DNA from: a virus | Length of the DNA: 35,643 nucleotides | Reading direction: 5' to 3' (one strand) | Virus record (IMG/VR): IMGVR_UViG_3300015263_000241 | Span: 1-35,643 of that record | In this document: positions 23,901 through 32,514 of the stretch, piece after piece | Numbering within the stretch: position 1 is the first letter of the stretch | How the letters are laid out: the number at the start of each line of letters is the position of its first letter | Made by a program: the position numbers and the translations under genes | Notes under the pieces: generated by a model | The model's input: the letters and a program-made list of their open reading frames with translations, nothing else | Told to the model about the DNA's origin: nothing | Database searches by the model: none

Positions 23901-25040
23901 GTAGGTATCACTATTTACTAGGGTAGGTGATCCAGTCCACTCATCAGAGGTTGGACGTAGGATCATAGTAAGATTAGGCTCAATATTTGCAAGTGGGTAT
24001 GTCTGTTTAATACCTACGTTTGCTTGTCCGACTTGTGTAGATGGGAGAATCCAAGCATTTGCCTGAGCAAATCCAGCATACGTGTCTCGTATCCATACGG
24101 ATGCTTGAGCAAAAGTCTCATAGATATCAGTGATAATGGTTTGTGCTTGTGCCAAGCCATTATAGCGTAATCCCTGTACAATATCGGCTTGTGCTTGTCC
24201 CCACTGCGGGAAATCGAATGCACGAATTTGTGCCTGTGCTTGAGCAACAGGTATATTAATGATAAGTGCCTGGGCCTGTCCAACTGCCCTTGGTACTCCT
24301 GCCTGATAATGATTGAGGATTTGATCAGCATCAAGAACATAATCATAAAGAGCGCCGTTGTTCAATTGGCCGTTGTATGGGCCATAACTGTTTCCAGATG
24401 TTCCAAACATTCGTGTCGGTGCGTACACATTAGTAGCAGTAGCGGTTATTCCAGTTCGTACAAGAACACCATCTAGATAAATCTTTGGAACCTTGGCATC
24501 CAGTGTTATAACTACATGGTGCCATGTAGTAGATATTGTGGCTGAGTAGGAGGCAATAGGAACAATGGTATTGTTACCGTGAATGATTGCCTGAATTCCG
24601 TTTGTTCCAACGGACATTCCCAAGCCACGATCAGTCCCTTTTTGATCAGGGAAGAAAACATAGTTTTGGCTATTGTTTGTACCAGCAGATGTACCAGAGT
24701 TGCTTTCTGTTGCAATGTTAATAGTGCGGTTTGGATTAACCCATGCCTCCATAGAGAAGGAGTTTGTGGGGGTACTAGAGTTAAGCAGTAATTGCGACCC
24801 GCCCGACCCATTTAAACTGACTGCCTTGTTTACGTCGTCTGTAGGCATGGCAGCATAGACGCCAAGGGTTAATCCAGTAGTTGAGTATGTGCCATTTGAT
24901 CCCTTGATCGCAACGGCTGTTGTACCGGAGGTATCGGCTAATCCCCAATATCCAAATGGAAGATTACTTACAACAACAGATTGATAGCCAGTAACAATAG
25001 TTGCCTGAGCCTGAGAAAAAACCTCATAGGTTGTACTCAT
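20955..25040 (-). CDS. Giant tail fibre/Dit fusion: LamG domain, ~44 AQA repeats, Dit-like C-terminus
   Basis: 1361 residues. A first AQA repeat (8-16) precedes a LamG-like jelly roll (about 25-250, with SFSMEAWVNP, TWHHVVITLD and YLDGVLV). About 43 more copies of a 13-15-residue repeat (consensus [GA]-Q-A-x-A-x-I) fill 253-344 and 518-1124, broken by a beta domain (350-516, LRPTSDEWTG...GAVDEE). Three copies of a 36-residue module sit among them (576-612, 654-690, 885-921). Residues 1128-1361 resemble the whole Dit protein at 26183-26947. It is probably a long tail-tip fibre that joins the tube through the Dit domain and presents a sugar-binding head. ATG at 25038-25040, GGAGG 10 nt upstream. 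Confidence 0.75.
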   Translation of the reverse strand: MSTTYEVFSQAQATIVTGYQSVVVSNLPFGYWGLADTSGTTAVAIKGSNGTYSTTGLTLGVYAAMPTDDVNKAVSLNGSGGSQLLLNSSTPTNSFSMEAWVNPNRTINIATESNSGTSAGTNNSQNYVFFPDQKGTDRGLGMSVGTNGIQAIIHGNNTIVPIASYSATISTTWHHVVITLDAKVPKIYLDGVLVRTGITATATNVYAPTRMFGTSGNSYGPYNGQLNNGALYDYVLDADQILNHYQAGVPRAVGQAQALIINIPVAQAQAQIRAFDFPQWGQAQADIVQGLRYNGLAQAQTIITDIYETFAQASVWIRDTYAGFAQANAWILPSTQVGQANVGIKQTYPLANIEPNLTMILRPTSDEWTGSPTLVNSDTYYGAVDEEVLSRSDYYRNTISNSYMRHNFTIPADQYPIGGSYVIDSVQITVDQYTPAPSGGATYRLVDPDTGTSYTVLSIGQNQNGTFSSTPVTVRPWDSQPWTHEDILALKAGYYAPSSFASGYIYQFYVTVSYHYAAPVAQTAALIYQTRWYPSGQAQAAILNTYTQSAQAAALIDNYIKVQFAQAEAYIFLWATTALSLRVIEAQSLPTTATSNITLRVITQRPIFGLAQATAYISNSEGTTVQFGQASTWIKAVGSVVIGQAQAWVRVFAVSTFYVRTIAEVSNPDTRLAAHNLRVIINRPIFSVGQAKALIQSPIKNAHAQAHVSIYRTPHITYEVFGQAQANIRTKYRANANARASILRTYTRHAQAMAFIFHPQEFAQAQAHIKHTKTVVTANAQAYVRLYVGYAQANAWIDNVITKTGQARAYMRLYVGYGQAQADIKTTYQARAQAAGAVLFSGMFAQATADIWQQYQVYGQAAALIDNYIKVQFAQAQAELIFIQVSTIQIRTIIDSTNKETKISSISLRAITNRATFRSGQAAALIFNYTKVFFGQAQANIRASSVYSGQAEAYLSAYGVIGTGQAEASILKLAGYGQAQAYFRAFGVPAFGQALAYSLGFTFVHAQAEVYIKPLTGLAQVMASIKRAYTQQAQTQAMIEIVRRGYAQTEAWILYTTSIYIATAQAQIQYRTFPAAQAQAEITQYKHGWANAMAQIAGLQHAQSMALIRAVSIPTAQAGALIKDKYTMIIYNGYLLPGYLQSESIQDSSRIKMYSSPYFDDIHGEYIGLETKIISLQFKLLGETYDSLKTQATKASTMVWSAKKEAKLYIHSLDNYYLAIPKTFKILTSAKDSTLDYTVDFSAQPWLYSNIMNTITGTTTLVTTGRTFNDGVDTPATVKITGTNITVSGYTADNLFTGYFAVSGAVTDLIIDSANYTATIDGVNKNGLMRNLDYQIYVGEGVTYFNITGATSAEISWRNRW
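21669..24284 (-). repeat. Degenerate ~42-bp tandem repeat tract encoding the AQA repeats
   Basis: The region codes for about 43 consecutive short repeats with the core Gln-Ala-x-Ala. On the plus strand it shows as recurrent GCYTGTGCYTGNCC-like blocks every 39-45 bp. Repeats are diverged at DNA level, so they are old or under diversifying change rather than fresh amplification. A non-repeat beta domain interrupts the tract at about 23492-23993. Confidence 0.85.
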
Positions 25041-25098
25041 ATGCTACTGACCTCCTTCATTGTATTGAACACATTATTGTATTAATGGTTACTCTAAA

Positions 25099-26169
25099 TT
25101 ATGCTTGTAGTTTAAATCCAAATTCATTTCCATTGATATCGCTGACAGTATATGCCACCGCTGTAGCGGGATTGACTGTCTCCGAATAGAACGCTGTTGA
25201 TGGACTCAGAGAAATTGATGTATCACTATCAGAGCGCTCATAATCTGTACTTGCCTGCCGCATCACATTTCTAAGTGTACGAGTACCGGCATCGGTCTTG
25301 AACGATCTTGTGACATATGTGATACCATACACTGTTGTTGCACTTGCTGGAAGGTCTTGAAATACATAGGTATCTTTATGTCCTACAGTATTTGTATATA
25401 CATAATCAGTATCCACAGGGGGCAATTCATCAATCATTGCATAGTTATCTACTCCCGTTGAAGGAGTCCAATCAGAACTGTTTCCATCTGCGGTAGGTAC
25501 TAGATCAAGAATACGAACATCCCCTAGGAAACTCATTGTATTTCCAGTATTATCAAATAACACTACATCATCATAATCTATTGTAGTATTGCTAGATGAG
25601 AAAGACGAATTCAGATTAATACGTGTGGCGTAATCATTAGCAGTATTCGAACTATCAAGAGAAGTTGTCATTGATATCTCAGTGTTTCCATCTAGTTTCA
25701 ATTCAACATACCCATTAGTACTGCTAACTCTGATTTTTGCTTCAACCCAATACCATCTATTGGCCTGAAGAATTGTGGACCCCTCAGCCAAAGTTGCAGC
25801 AATTCCATATGTAGGGTTTCCACTATTACGTCGAACAAATGCGATGTGCGCACTTGAGTTTACAACGAGCGCACATTGATGATTAGATGTTTCTGTACCG
25901 TCCTTAAAAGTCACAAGCCATAGATTGGAAGTAACCAAACCGATCTTGAATGCAAAACTCAATAGGAATTCTTCTATTGGTGCAAACGTGTCAGACTCCA
26001 ATTCAGGGCTTGGGTTGAATCCATTATTAGTACTTGTAAAATGCAGCCCTGCTCCACTATTAGTTACCCGTGAATAAGAACTACTGATCGAGCAAGAGTA
26101 CTCAGAATTCCAACCTATAAATGATAGAGAATCAAACCCGTCGCTCAAAATTATATCACCAGCAGCCAT
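25099..26169 (-). CDS. Tail structural protein with LamG/concanavalin-like domain
   Basis: This 356-residue protein starts AAGDIILSDGFDSLSFIGW, the opening of many phage jelly-roll structural proteins. It has NRWYWVEAKIRV (138-148) and GYVELKLDGN (153-162), typical of LamG-like sheets, to about 205. The second half carries VPTADGNSSDWTPSTG and NYAMIDELP (224-251), a motif that recurs in the insert of the AQA-repeat protein (LRPTSDEW, YYGAVDEE). It is probably a tail-tip or tube decoration protein that binds carbohydrate. ATG (26167-26169) with GGAGG 9 nt upstream. It lies between the two Dit-domain genes. Confidence 0.65.
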   Translation of the reverse strand: MAAGDIILSDGFDSLSFIGWNSEYSCSISSSYSRVTNSGAGLHFTSTNNGFNPSPELESDTFAPIEEFLLSFAFKIGLVTSNLWLVTFKDGTETSNHQCALVVNSSAHIAFVRRNSGNPTYGIAATLAEGSTILQANRWYWVEAKIRVSSTNGYVELKLDGNTEISMTTSLDSSNTANDYATRINLNSSFSSSNTTIDYDDVVLFDNTGNTMSFLGDVRILDLVPTADGNSSDWTPSTGVDNYAMIDELPPVDTDYVYTNTVGHKDTYVFQDLPASATTVYGITYVTRSFKTDAGTRTLRNVMRQASTDYERSDSDTSISLSPSTAFYSETVNPATAVAYTVSDINGNEFGFKLQA

Positions 26170-26182
26170 GATATCTCACCTC

Positions 26183-26947
26183 CTATATATACCATCTGTT
26201 ATTGTATTCTATTGTTACACTTGTTGCGCCCGATACTACAAATGTGGTTTCTTCAGGTCCAGTCCAAACACGGTAGTCTGCATATCTCATGTAACTATTT
26301 TTATTTGTTGTACCTTCTAGGGCGGTGAATGCTTCAGCATCAACAACAAGATTTGTAACTATACCAGACACACTGATAAATCCTGCAAAATCTCCATTGA
26401 TCGTATAGCCAGATACAGTGATATCATTTCCAGTAAGAGTGATAGTAGTTGGAGTCCAGCCACCGTCATCAATCGTTCGACCGGTTGTGACAAAAAATGT
26501 TCGTACTCTTGCAAGACTTGACCCAGTAAGTGTTTGTGTTGTATCATCAATTAACCAAGGCTTACATTGAAAACTGACTTGATACTCTAAAACTCTAGGA
26601 CTATCACCTACGGTTTTATCCACTTTAAGAGAACTGACCATCGCATCATAGTGTTTGGTATTATATTGCACATAGAGCGGAGCGAATCCCTGTCGCTTAC
26701 TACGCAGCATTGTGGCAGCCTGTTGTACTTGTTGCTTGCAGGTTGCGTAATCCTCTTCCCATACTTTGAGTGTAAGTGAGAGCATTTTGTTTTGAAGTCC
26801 AGTCATTTCTGAGTTTGATCCATCTGCATAGGGAGCATAATGATCAGCAACACGCATGGTTGAATCGAATGACTCGTCCTGCACATAGCCGGGTAATGTG
26901 TATGAGTTGTATTTAGCCAGATAAGACGGGCTTGGACCCAATCCCAT
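26183..26947 (-). CDS. Distal tail protein (Dit)
   Basis: This 254-residue protein lies directly after the tape measure gene, the Dit position in siphoviruses of Gram-positive hosts. It begins YNSYTLPGYVQDES at about residue 12 and has the EDYATCKQQVQQAATMLRS helix region, then VLEYQVSFQCKPWL. The beta domain ends in TFVVSGATSVTIEYNNRWY. Dit forms the ring joining tail tube to tip. Its whole length aligns by eye with the last 230 residues of the AQA-repeat protein, so a second Dit-like copy exists there. ATG at 26945-26947 with GGGGG 9 nt upstream. Confidence 0.8.
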   Translation of the reverse strand: MGLGPSPSYLAKYNSYTLPGYVQDESFDSTMRVADHYAPYADGSNSEMTGLQNKMLSLTLKVWEEDYATCKQQVQQAATMLRSKRQGFAPLYVQYNTKHYDAMVSSLKVDKTVGDSPRVLEYQVSFQCKPWLIDDTTQTLTGSSLARVRTFFVTTGRTIDDGGWTPTTITLTGNDITVSGYTINGDFAGFISVSGIVTNLVVDAEAFTALEGTTNKNSYMRYADYRVWTGPEETTFVVSGATSVTIEYNNRWYI

Positions 26948-26962
26948 AATTCTGAACCCCCT

Positions 26963-29900
26963 TTATTTCGCTAATTGTCGCTTTAGTGCGGCTGCTATTT
27001 GGTTTGCAAATTGATCAAACTGTGCAGGTGTTAATACCGTACCATTCATATTCAATGTAATGTTGATCGGTCCATCTGCACCACCAAGACTGATACCAGT
27101 CTTTGAATTGACAGGAACATTAGCAATAGCGGAGAAGTCTCCCCCGCCGACACGAATTCGTCTGATTACATCTGCTTTTGTTTCTTGCTCAAGTCTTTTC
27201 TTCTCAATATCAGCCAATTCTTCAAGTGCCTTACGTAGATAGTCATCCTTTACTCCACGTACCTCTAGAATACGTTGTGTTCCTTTCAGCAATTCAACAA
27301 TATCATTCTTTGCATCCTTTGTTGCACCTGGAATCTGGCGCTGCAATGCACGAGCTCTCTTGATGGCTTCTCTAATAAGTGAGCTTCGATTATATGCGTC
27401 AGCAATTTCATCGGGAAGATCAACAGTTGATACGTCCTTTCCCTTTCTTCTACTGCTGCCGCCACCACCACTAGTGGTTCTTGATCCTCCACCTGTACCA
27501 GCACGATAAATATTGCCAATTGAAGAACCAGATTTACTGACAACTGTTTGTGCCGCTTCCAGTTCTTTGATTATGCCAGAATATGCTCCACCACCAGTAT
27601 AACCAACAATTAATCCTGAACTAATAATTGGCATAGGCTTATTAAGGGCCTTATACATTTTAATAAGTGCCCCTACATCAACCTCTACTCCAACACCGAT
27701 CTTTGCTCTATATTTAGAAATAGTTTGAAGGGCACCAAATAGTTTAGACAGTTTTTTACCTAGAACATCAGTTTGATCTCCCGTTAATCCATATGTTTCA
27801 GCTAATGCAGACATACGTTGGATTAATTCAAATGTTGATAGGGAAGCTGCATCTTCTAATCCAGGAATTTTTCTAAGGTCTTTAATAAATTGTTTAGATC
27901 CTTCTTTATCAAATTGGCCTAATACATCACCAAATGAAGAAGTATCCAAATCCTGCTGAGTCTCAGCAAGTTCATTATACGCATCCCTCAAATTCCTAAT
28001 TAAACGAACTTGTGATTTTATCTCTTCGTTTTGTGTGTTGTAGTCTGTTTCTGATATATCTCCAGCTTGGAATGAAGCAGCTAGTTCGGCTGAACGATTA
28101 GCAAGATCAGCCTGTGCTTTATCAGCAAATTCATTCATTGCTTCTTGCAAATCAGCAATTTTCTGCGCAGCCTCTTCACTTGATAAACCAAATGCATTCA
28201 TAGCCTCGGTCAATCCATCGACAGATTCTCCAGCAGCATCCGCGTAACTTTTTGCTAATTCAAATACGGATATTTTATCATTAGCTTTATCATATTCTCC
28301 ATTAAGAATAAATACGGCCTTAGCTAATTCAAGCCATTCTTCCTTTACTCGTGGCTCAAGTCGTGGTTGATTTGTTTCAGAATCAAAAGCAAATTCATTT
28401 AGTACTTTTAATGCTTCTTCCCTATCTCTTGTTCGCTGCGCCTGAGTTCTACCAATTGATCCACCTTCCCTACCGGGAGCTCCTGATGTAGAGGGGCGTG
28501 GATCTTCACCTGTAGCAAGTTGTGCTATAGCACTATAAATGAGAAGAATTTCTCTAGCCCTTTTTATATCTTCAGGTTTTACAAATGGATCAGCAACTTC
28601 TAATGCTGATAAGTACCCCGAATATTCTTCAATAACATTCGTTAGTTGTTGCGCTGGTGCAACTGACGCTGCCCATTGATCCAATGAGGTAGCCATGATT
28701 CTGAATTTTTCAGGATCAACTTCTTCCCTGATTGAGTAAAGGGCAGTACGTACACGATCCAGATTTTCAGGTGTTGGTAGGAAACTATATTCAGATTGTA
28801 GATTATCTCCCTCACCAAAAAATACATATTTTTTAATTTCTCCAATCTCAGAAAATAATTCCTTAACCTTTTGAGCATCTGTTGCTAGGCTTTTAAGATT
28901 GAATCCGTTTGGATTACTGATATTGCCTCCAGTTGTGGCAAAATCTGGTGTACGTCCAGAAGGGAATATGGATGGTATCTGCTCAAATCCTGTTTGTGTT
29001 GATCGGATTCCACCACTAAGAGTAAAGGTTCCTGCGGGCTGGAAATCAGGATTTGCTTGTTGAATAAACTTTACAGACAGGTCCCTAATAAGATTTTCTA
29101 GTCCCGATTGGTTGAGTAATCCTGCCTTAGCAAGATTAATTTCATATTCAGGAAAATCAGGAAGTGTTGACAACGCATCACTTAATGCTTCAAAAGATTG
29201 ATTGAGAGCATTATTTGCCTCGATTACATTACGAGTTGCATTAGCGTAATCTGTTTCAGCACTGGTAAGCAATGCTATCTGATCTGTTGTTCTTTTTGCT
29301 TCGGGGATTAATTCTATCTCTTGTATAGTTTTGTTTAGATTACTACGTTCTTGTTCTAATCCCTGAAGTACAATTGATGCTTCATGGAATGCACCATAAT
29401 TATTAAGAACAGCCTCACTATTCTCATTAATAGCAGTAGTACTTTTCTTTGTTTCCTCAGTGACAAGGCTAAGACCTGTACCAACTGCAAGTAACGCACC
29501 ACCTAATAGTTTGGCGTGCGGAATAGGTGCGGCAAACAACAAAGTTAATCCTGCTGTTTCCAATCCAGAACTTGCAATCTGTAATGGGCTTGCCCCACCA
29601 CTAGCCGCAGCGGCTGCACCAATAGCGCCTCCAATAGCAGCAGCGCCTCCAGATTTTATTAATCCTTTTGTAATTGCACTCTTAGCATTTGCTCTAGCAG
29701 TTGCTCCACTGTAACCGGCTAGTGCGCCCCTAGCAGAATCAATATCTAATTTAAGTTTTCTAAATGCTCCACCCATTTCAAGTAGGGTGCCAAGGAATAT
29801 CTTGCCCACGCTGGCTGCTAGTTTGACCGCAACTGCCAATGCGCCTATTTGTGCAACGAATGTGATGAGTCCTGAAGGAATGACCTCTACAAGATCAAGC

Positions 29901-32218
29901 ACTTTTTGGAAGGCATCTAGGAAACTCTCACTGACTTCACGAATAACTGTTCCGAATTTTCCGACTGCAAACTTGTCCATACGTGCTTGAATTTGTATAA
30001 GTTTTGCTTGGACGGTATCAAGTACCTTTGCATTTGCTAGGAATGCATCATTTGTAGCACCAGCACTTCTTCTCGCAGCTTCCCCAATGTCCTTAATAAC
30101 AGAGAGTAGCGCAGCAGCGTCAGGGGCACGTCTAGGACCGCCAGCAATGCCCCGTATCAGCCCTTGGACCTCACTTTGAGGTATTATGCCCTTCTGTATT
30201 TTATCTTGGATTTCTCCATAAACTTCAAGAATATTTCTTAATGAGCCATCAGTATTACGAAGCGCAATATCAAATTTATCTAAGGCTTTAACACCCGATG
30301 GTCCTCCAAGGGCACCAACAAGATTCTTGAACGAAGTAGCAACTTCTGCTGGGGATTTGCTTGTAGCCTGAGATAGTGCCTGTACTGCACCAATAGTCTC
30401 ATCTAGACTCAATCCGGCCTGACGGCTGGCTTCTGCCATATTTCCAAGGCCAGTAATAACATCAGCAATAGCAGCAGATTGCCCGCCTGCTACTGCGGTT
30501 ACTTTATTCAAAACGCCGGGAAGATCAGCAGCCTCAAGATTCAACTGCTTCATTGTAGATACAAGTAAATCAGTTGCTCGTACTGTATCAATTCCTGCCA
30601 AGTTTGTGAGAATTCCTACAGATGTTGAGAGGGATAGAATGGAAGCATTCCATTCATCGGCTGATTGTCCTGCTTTACGTGTTGCAAGAGCGATATCGTC
30701 TGCTGCTTTTACCATTTCCTCTAGGGGGGTAGCAGTAGCGATAGCCGCATCTGCAATGCTAGCAAACAATTTGGTTGCCTCTCCACGGGTCTGGTTAGCA
30801 GTAACAGACAATTGACGGATACTCTTATCCAATTCAATGACTGTGTTCAACTGTCCTGAAATAGCACGGAATGCACCAAATACCACGGTTGTAGCGATAG
30901 CGAATTCAAGAACCTTCTGGAAGTCTCTCTTCAAAGAACTGAAAATCGTTCCAAGCCCACTCATCTGCGATCCGAATCGGGTAATTGTGCGTCCAGCAGC
31001 ATCAAATTCAGCATTGAATGTCTGTACTAGTCCCGTAGCATCTTTGAATGATCCCGATACTCTTGTAACCTGACGTACAAGATCACGCTGAATATTGATT
31101 CCCTCATAGGCTTCCTGACTAATGAGATTTTTAACATAGTCGGCTGAGTTTCTATCAATAGTACGACCAAATGGGCCTACTGCTGCACCGCCCGGTTGTC
31201 CTAATCCTGCCTGTTCCAATCTTCTCAAAAGATTAGGAGCTGCCCCCTGCAAATATTGAATCTGTCTTGGCAATTCAGGTACTGAAGTACGTGCAGCATA
31301 CAATTGCTGATCAAGTGCATTCAATTCTGGAGTTGTGACACCCTGTGCTTTTCTTTCAAGGTTGGCAGTCAATCTTGCAGCCTTTATTTGACGCTTGGCT
31401 TCTTGTTCCGCTACTGCGGAATCGGCAGCTGCTCTTGCCTCATCGCCAATTGCTTTTAACAACTTCTTCTTAGCATTATCAAGAGGACCCTGCGTGCTTG
31501 TATAGATTGCAGTCTGCGCAAGAATTGCAGCATCCAAACGTGCTTCAGCAGATGCTCTAGCAGCAGTTGCGCGTGCTAATTCCGGAGATCCTTTTGCTCT
31601 AAGTGAGGCTTCAAGTAGAACGGCTTTATCGTATGCGCCTCGCGCACCGACCACAGCCGCATCAAATGGCTGTCGTGCGGTTGCAATATTATTGATATCT
31701 GCTTGCGCTCTTGTTTGACGTGATTGAGCATTTGCACCTTGAAGATTGAAAATCCTCTTCTGCTGCTCATAGTTTTGCGTAATTGCTTCTACAGTTGCTA
31801 AACGCTGATCTTCAATTCTGGATACTTTATCAGCAGATGCAGCAATTTTTCCTTGTGCCTCGATAATACGACTTACGTTACCTTCATATGATGTTACGGT
31901 TCCAGTAACAAGTCGCTGCGCATTTCCATTCTCATCGATAAACTGCCCCATAAGTTGTGAAACAGTTTTAATTGTATTACCTGTTTTTACAAAGGATCTA
32001 TTGATGGCCTCTACTCTGGCTTCTAATTGTCCCCCACCCTTAAGATCAATAATACCAGAACCGGCGAGTCCAAAATTCTTTCCAGCAATAGCGTTGCTAG
32101 CAGCCCCAAGCACTTGTGCTTGTCTCTTAACTCCATCTAGATTATTGCCAAATGCAGCTAAGGCTTGACTGGCTTGGCCCGTATTAATAACAAGATCGGC
32201 TGCTAATCGTCTAGCCAT
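26963..32218 (-). CDS. Tail tape measure protein
   Basis: This 1751-residue protein is the longest in the window. It is mostly helical, with long Ala/Gln/Arg coiled segments, a PhageMin_Tail-like core at about 450-700 (IELDKSIRQLSVTANQTRGE; LGNMAEASRQAGLSLDETIG) and a hydrophobic, Ala/Gly-rich stretch at about 860-930 likely to enter the host membrane. It sets tail length and is ejected ahead of DNA. At about 0.15 nm per residue the tail would be near 260 nm (inference). No lysozyme or peptidase motif was noticed. ATG (32216-32218) with GGTGGAG just upstream. It follows the chaperone pair directly. Confidence 0.95.
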   Translation of the reverse strand: MARRLAADLVINTGQASQALAAFGNNLDGVKRQAQVLGAASNAIAGKNFGLAGSGIIDLKGGGQLEARVEAINRSFVKTGNTIKTVSQLMGQFIDENGNAQRLVTGTVTSYEGNVSRIIEAQGKIAASADKVSRIEDQRLATVEAITQNYEQQKRIFNLQGANAQSRQTRAQADINNIATARQPFDAAVVGARGAYDKAVLLEASLRAKGSPELARATAARASAEARLDAAILAQTAIYTSTQGPLDNAKKKLLKAIGDEARAAADSAVAEQEAKRQIKAARLTANLERKAQGVTTPELNALDQQLYAARTSVPELPRQIQYLQGAAPNLLRRLEQAGLGQPGGAAVGPFGRTIDRNSADYVKNLISQEAYEGINIQRDLVRQVTRVSGSFKDATGLVQTFNAEFDAAGRTITRFGSQMSGLGTIFSSLKRDFQKVLEFAIATTVVFGAFRAISGQLNTVIELDKSIRQLSVTANQTRGEATKLFASIADAAIATATPLEEMVKAADDIALATRKAGQSADEWNASILSLSTSVGILTNLAGIDTVRATDLLVSTMKQLNLEAADLPGVLNKVTAVAGGQSAAIADVITGLGNMAEASRQAGLSLDETIGAVQALSQATSKSPAEVATSFKNLVGALGGPSGVKALDKFDIALRNTDGSLRNILEVYGEIQDKIQKGIIPQSEVQGLIRGIAGGPRRAPDAAALLSVIKDIGEAARRSAGATNDAFLANAKVLDTVQAKLIQIQARMDKFAVGKFGTVIREVSESFLDAFQKVLDLVEVIPSGLITFVAQIGALAVAVKLAASVGKIFLGTLLEMGGAFRKLKLDIDSARGALAGYSGATARANAKSAITKGLIKSGGAAAIGGAIGAAAAASGGASPLQIASSGLETAGLTLLFAAPIPHAKLLGGALLAVGTGLSLVTEETKKSTTAINENSEAVLNNYGAFHEASIVLQGLEQERSNLNKTIQEIELIPEAKRTTDQIALLTSAETDYANATRNVIEANNALNQSFEALSDALSTLPDFPEYEINLAKAGLLNQSGLENLIRDLSVKFIQQANPDFQPAGTFTLSGGIRSTQTGFEQIPSIFPSGRTPDFATTGGNISNPNGFNLKSLATDAQKVKELFSEIGEIKKYVFFGEGDNLQSEYSFLPTPENLDRVRTALYSIREEVDPEKFRIMATSLDQWAASVAPAQQLTNVIEEYSGYLSALEVADPFVKPEDIKRAREILLIYSAIAQLATGEDPRPSTSGAPGREGGSIGRTQAQRTRDREEALKVLNEFAFDSETNQPRLEPRVKEEWLELAKAVFILNGEYDKANDKISVFELAKSYADAAGESVDGLTEAMNAFGLSSEEAAQKIADLQEAMNEFADKAQADLANRSAELAASFQAGDISETDYNTQNEEIKSQVRLIRNLRDAYNELAETQQDLDTSSFGDVLGQFDKEGSKQFIKDLRKIPGLEDAASLSTFELIQRMSALAETYGLTGDQTDVLGKKLSKLFGALQTISKYRAKIGVGVEVDVGALIKMYKALNKPMPIISSGLIVGYTGGGAYSGIIKELEAAQTVVSKSGSSIGNIYRAGTGGGSRTTSGGGGSSRRKGKDVSTVDLPDEIADAYNRSSLIREAIKRARALQRQIPGATKDAKNDIVELLKGTQRILEVRGVKDDYLRKALEELADIEKKRLEQETKADVIRRIRVGGGDFSAIANVPVNSKTGISLGGADGPINITLNMNGTVLTPAQFDQFANQIAAALKRQLAK

Positions 32219-32220
32219 GC

Positions 32221-32514
32221 TTACTCCACCTCGTCTAAGTCAAACTCTATAAACTCCGTACTAGATTTATCTTTGCCATAATCAAATACCTCGTCAAAGA
32301 ACAACTGCAATTTGTACGGCTTGTCCCATAGATTTCTCGGTGGGCGCTTGTCCTTCGGCAACTCATTGAAACTATTAATCTTCTCACGATACAAGATCGC
32401 GTAGGAGATTGTGTGGGGTATTTCCATTGCTGTCATATCCAGCGATGGCATCAAGGGCAGCCCCATGATTTTGGACAATTCCAATATCACTCCCCATGGG
32501 CTACCCTCTGCTAG
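32221..32514 (-). CDS. Tail assembly chaperone, frameshifted C-terminal part (gpT-like)
   Basis: This frame has no good start of its own: the first candidate is a GTG at 32488-32490 without a ribosome binding site. It is open upstream to the slippery site at 32514-32520, in the -1 frame relative to the preceding gene. After slippage the extension reads LAEGSPWGVILELSKIMG and continues for 97 residues to the stop. The fusion would have 333 residues. This is the lambda gpG-gpGT design; the T part contacts the tape measure protein. It ends 3 nt before the tape measure ATG. Confidence 0.85.
   Translation of the reverse strand, partial: LAEGSPWGVILELSKIMGLPLMPSLDMTAMEIPHTISYAILYREKINSFNELPKDKRPPRNLWDKPYKLQLFFDEVFDYGKDKSSTEFIEFDLDEVE

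Noticed and set aside
21669-24284. Possible CRISPR-like or VNTR array
   Set aside because: The 39-45-bp spacing is caused by a coding repeat; copies are diverged, in frame, and there are no constant repeats with unique spacers.
29460-29714. Plus-strand Ala/Pro-rich ORF
   Set aside because: It mirrors the Ala/Gly-rich hydrophobic part of the tape measure gene and has no start signals.
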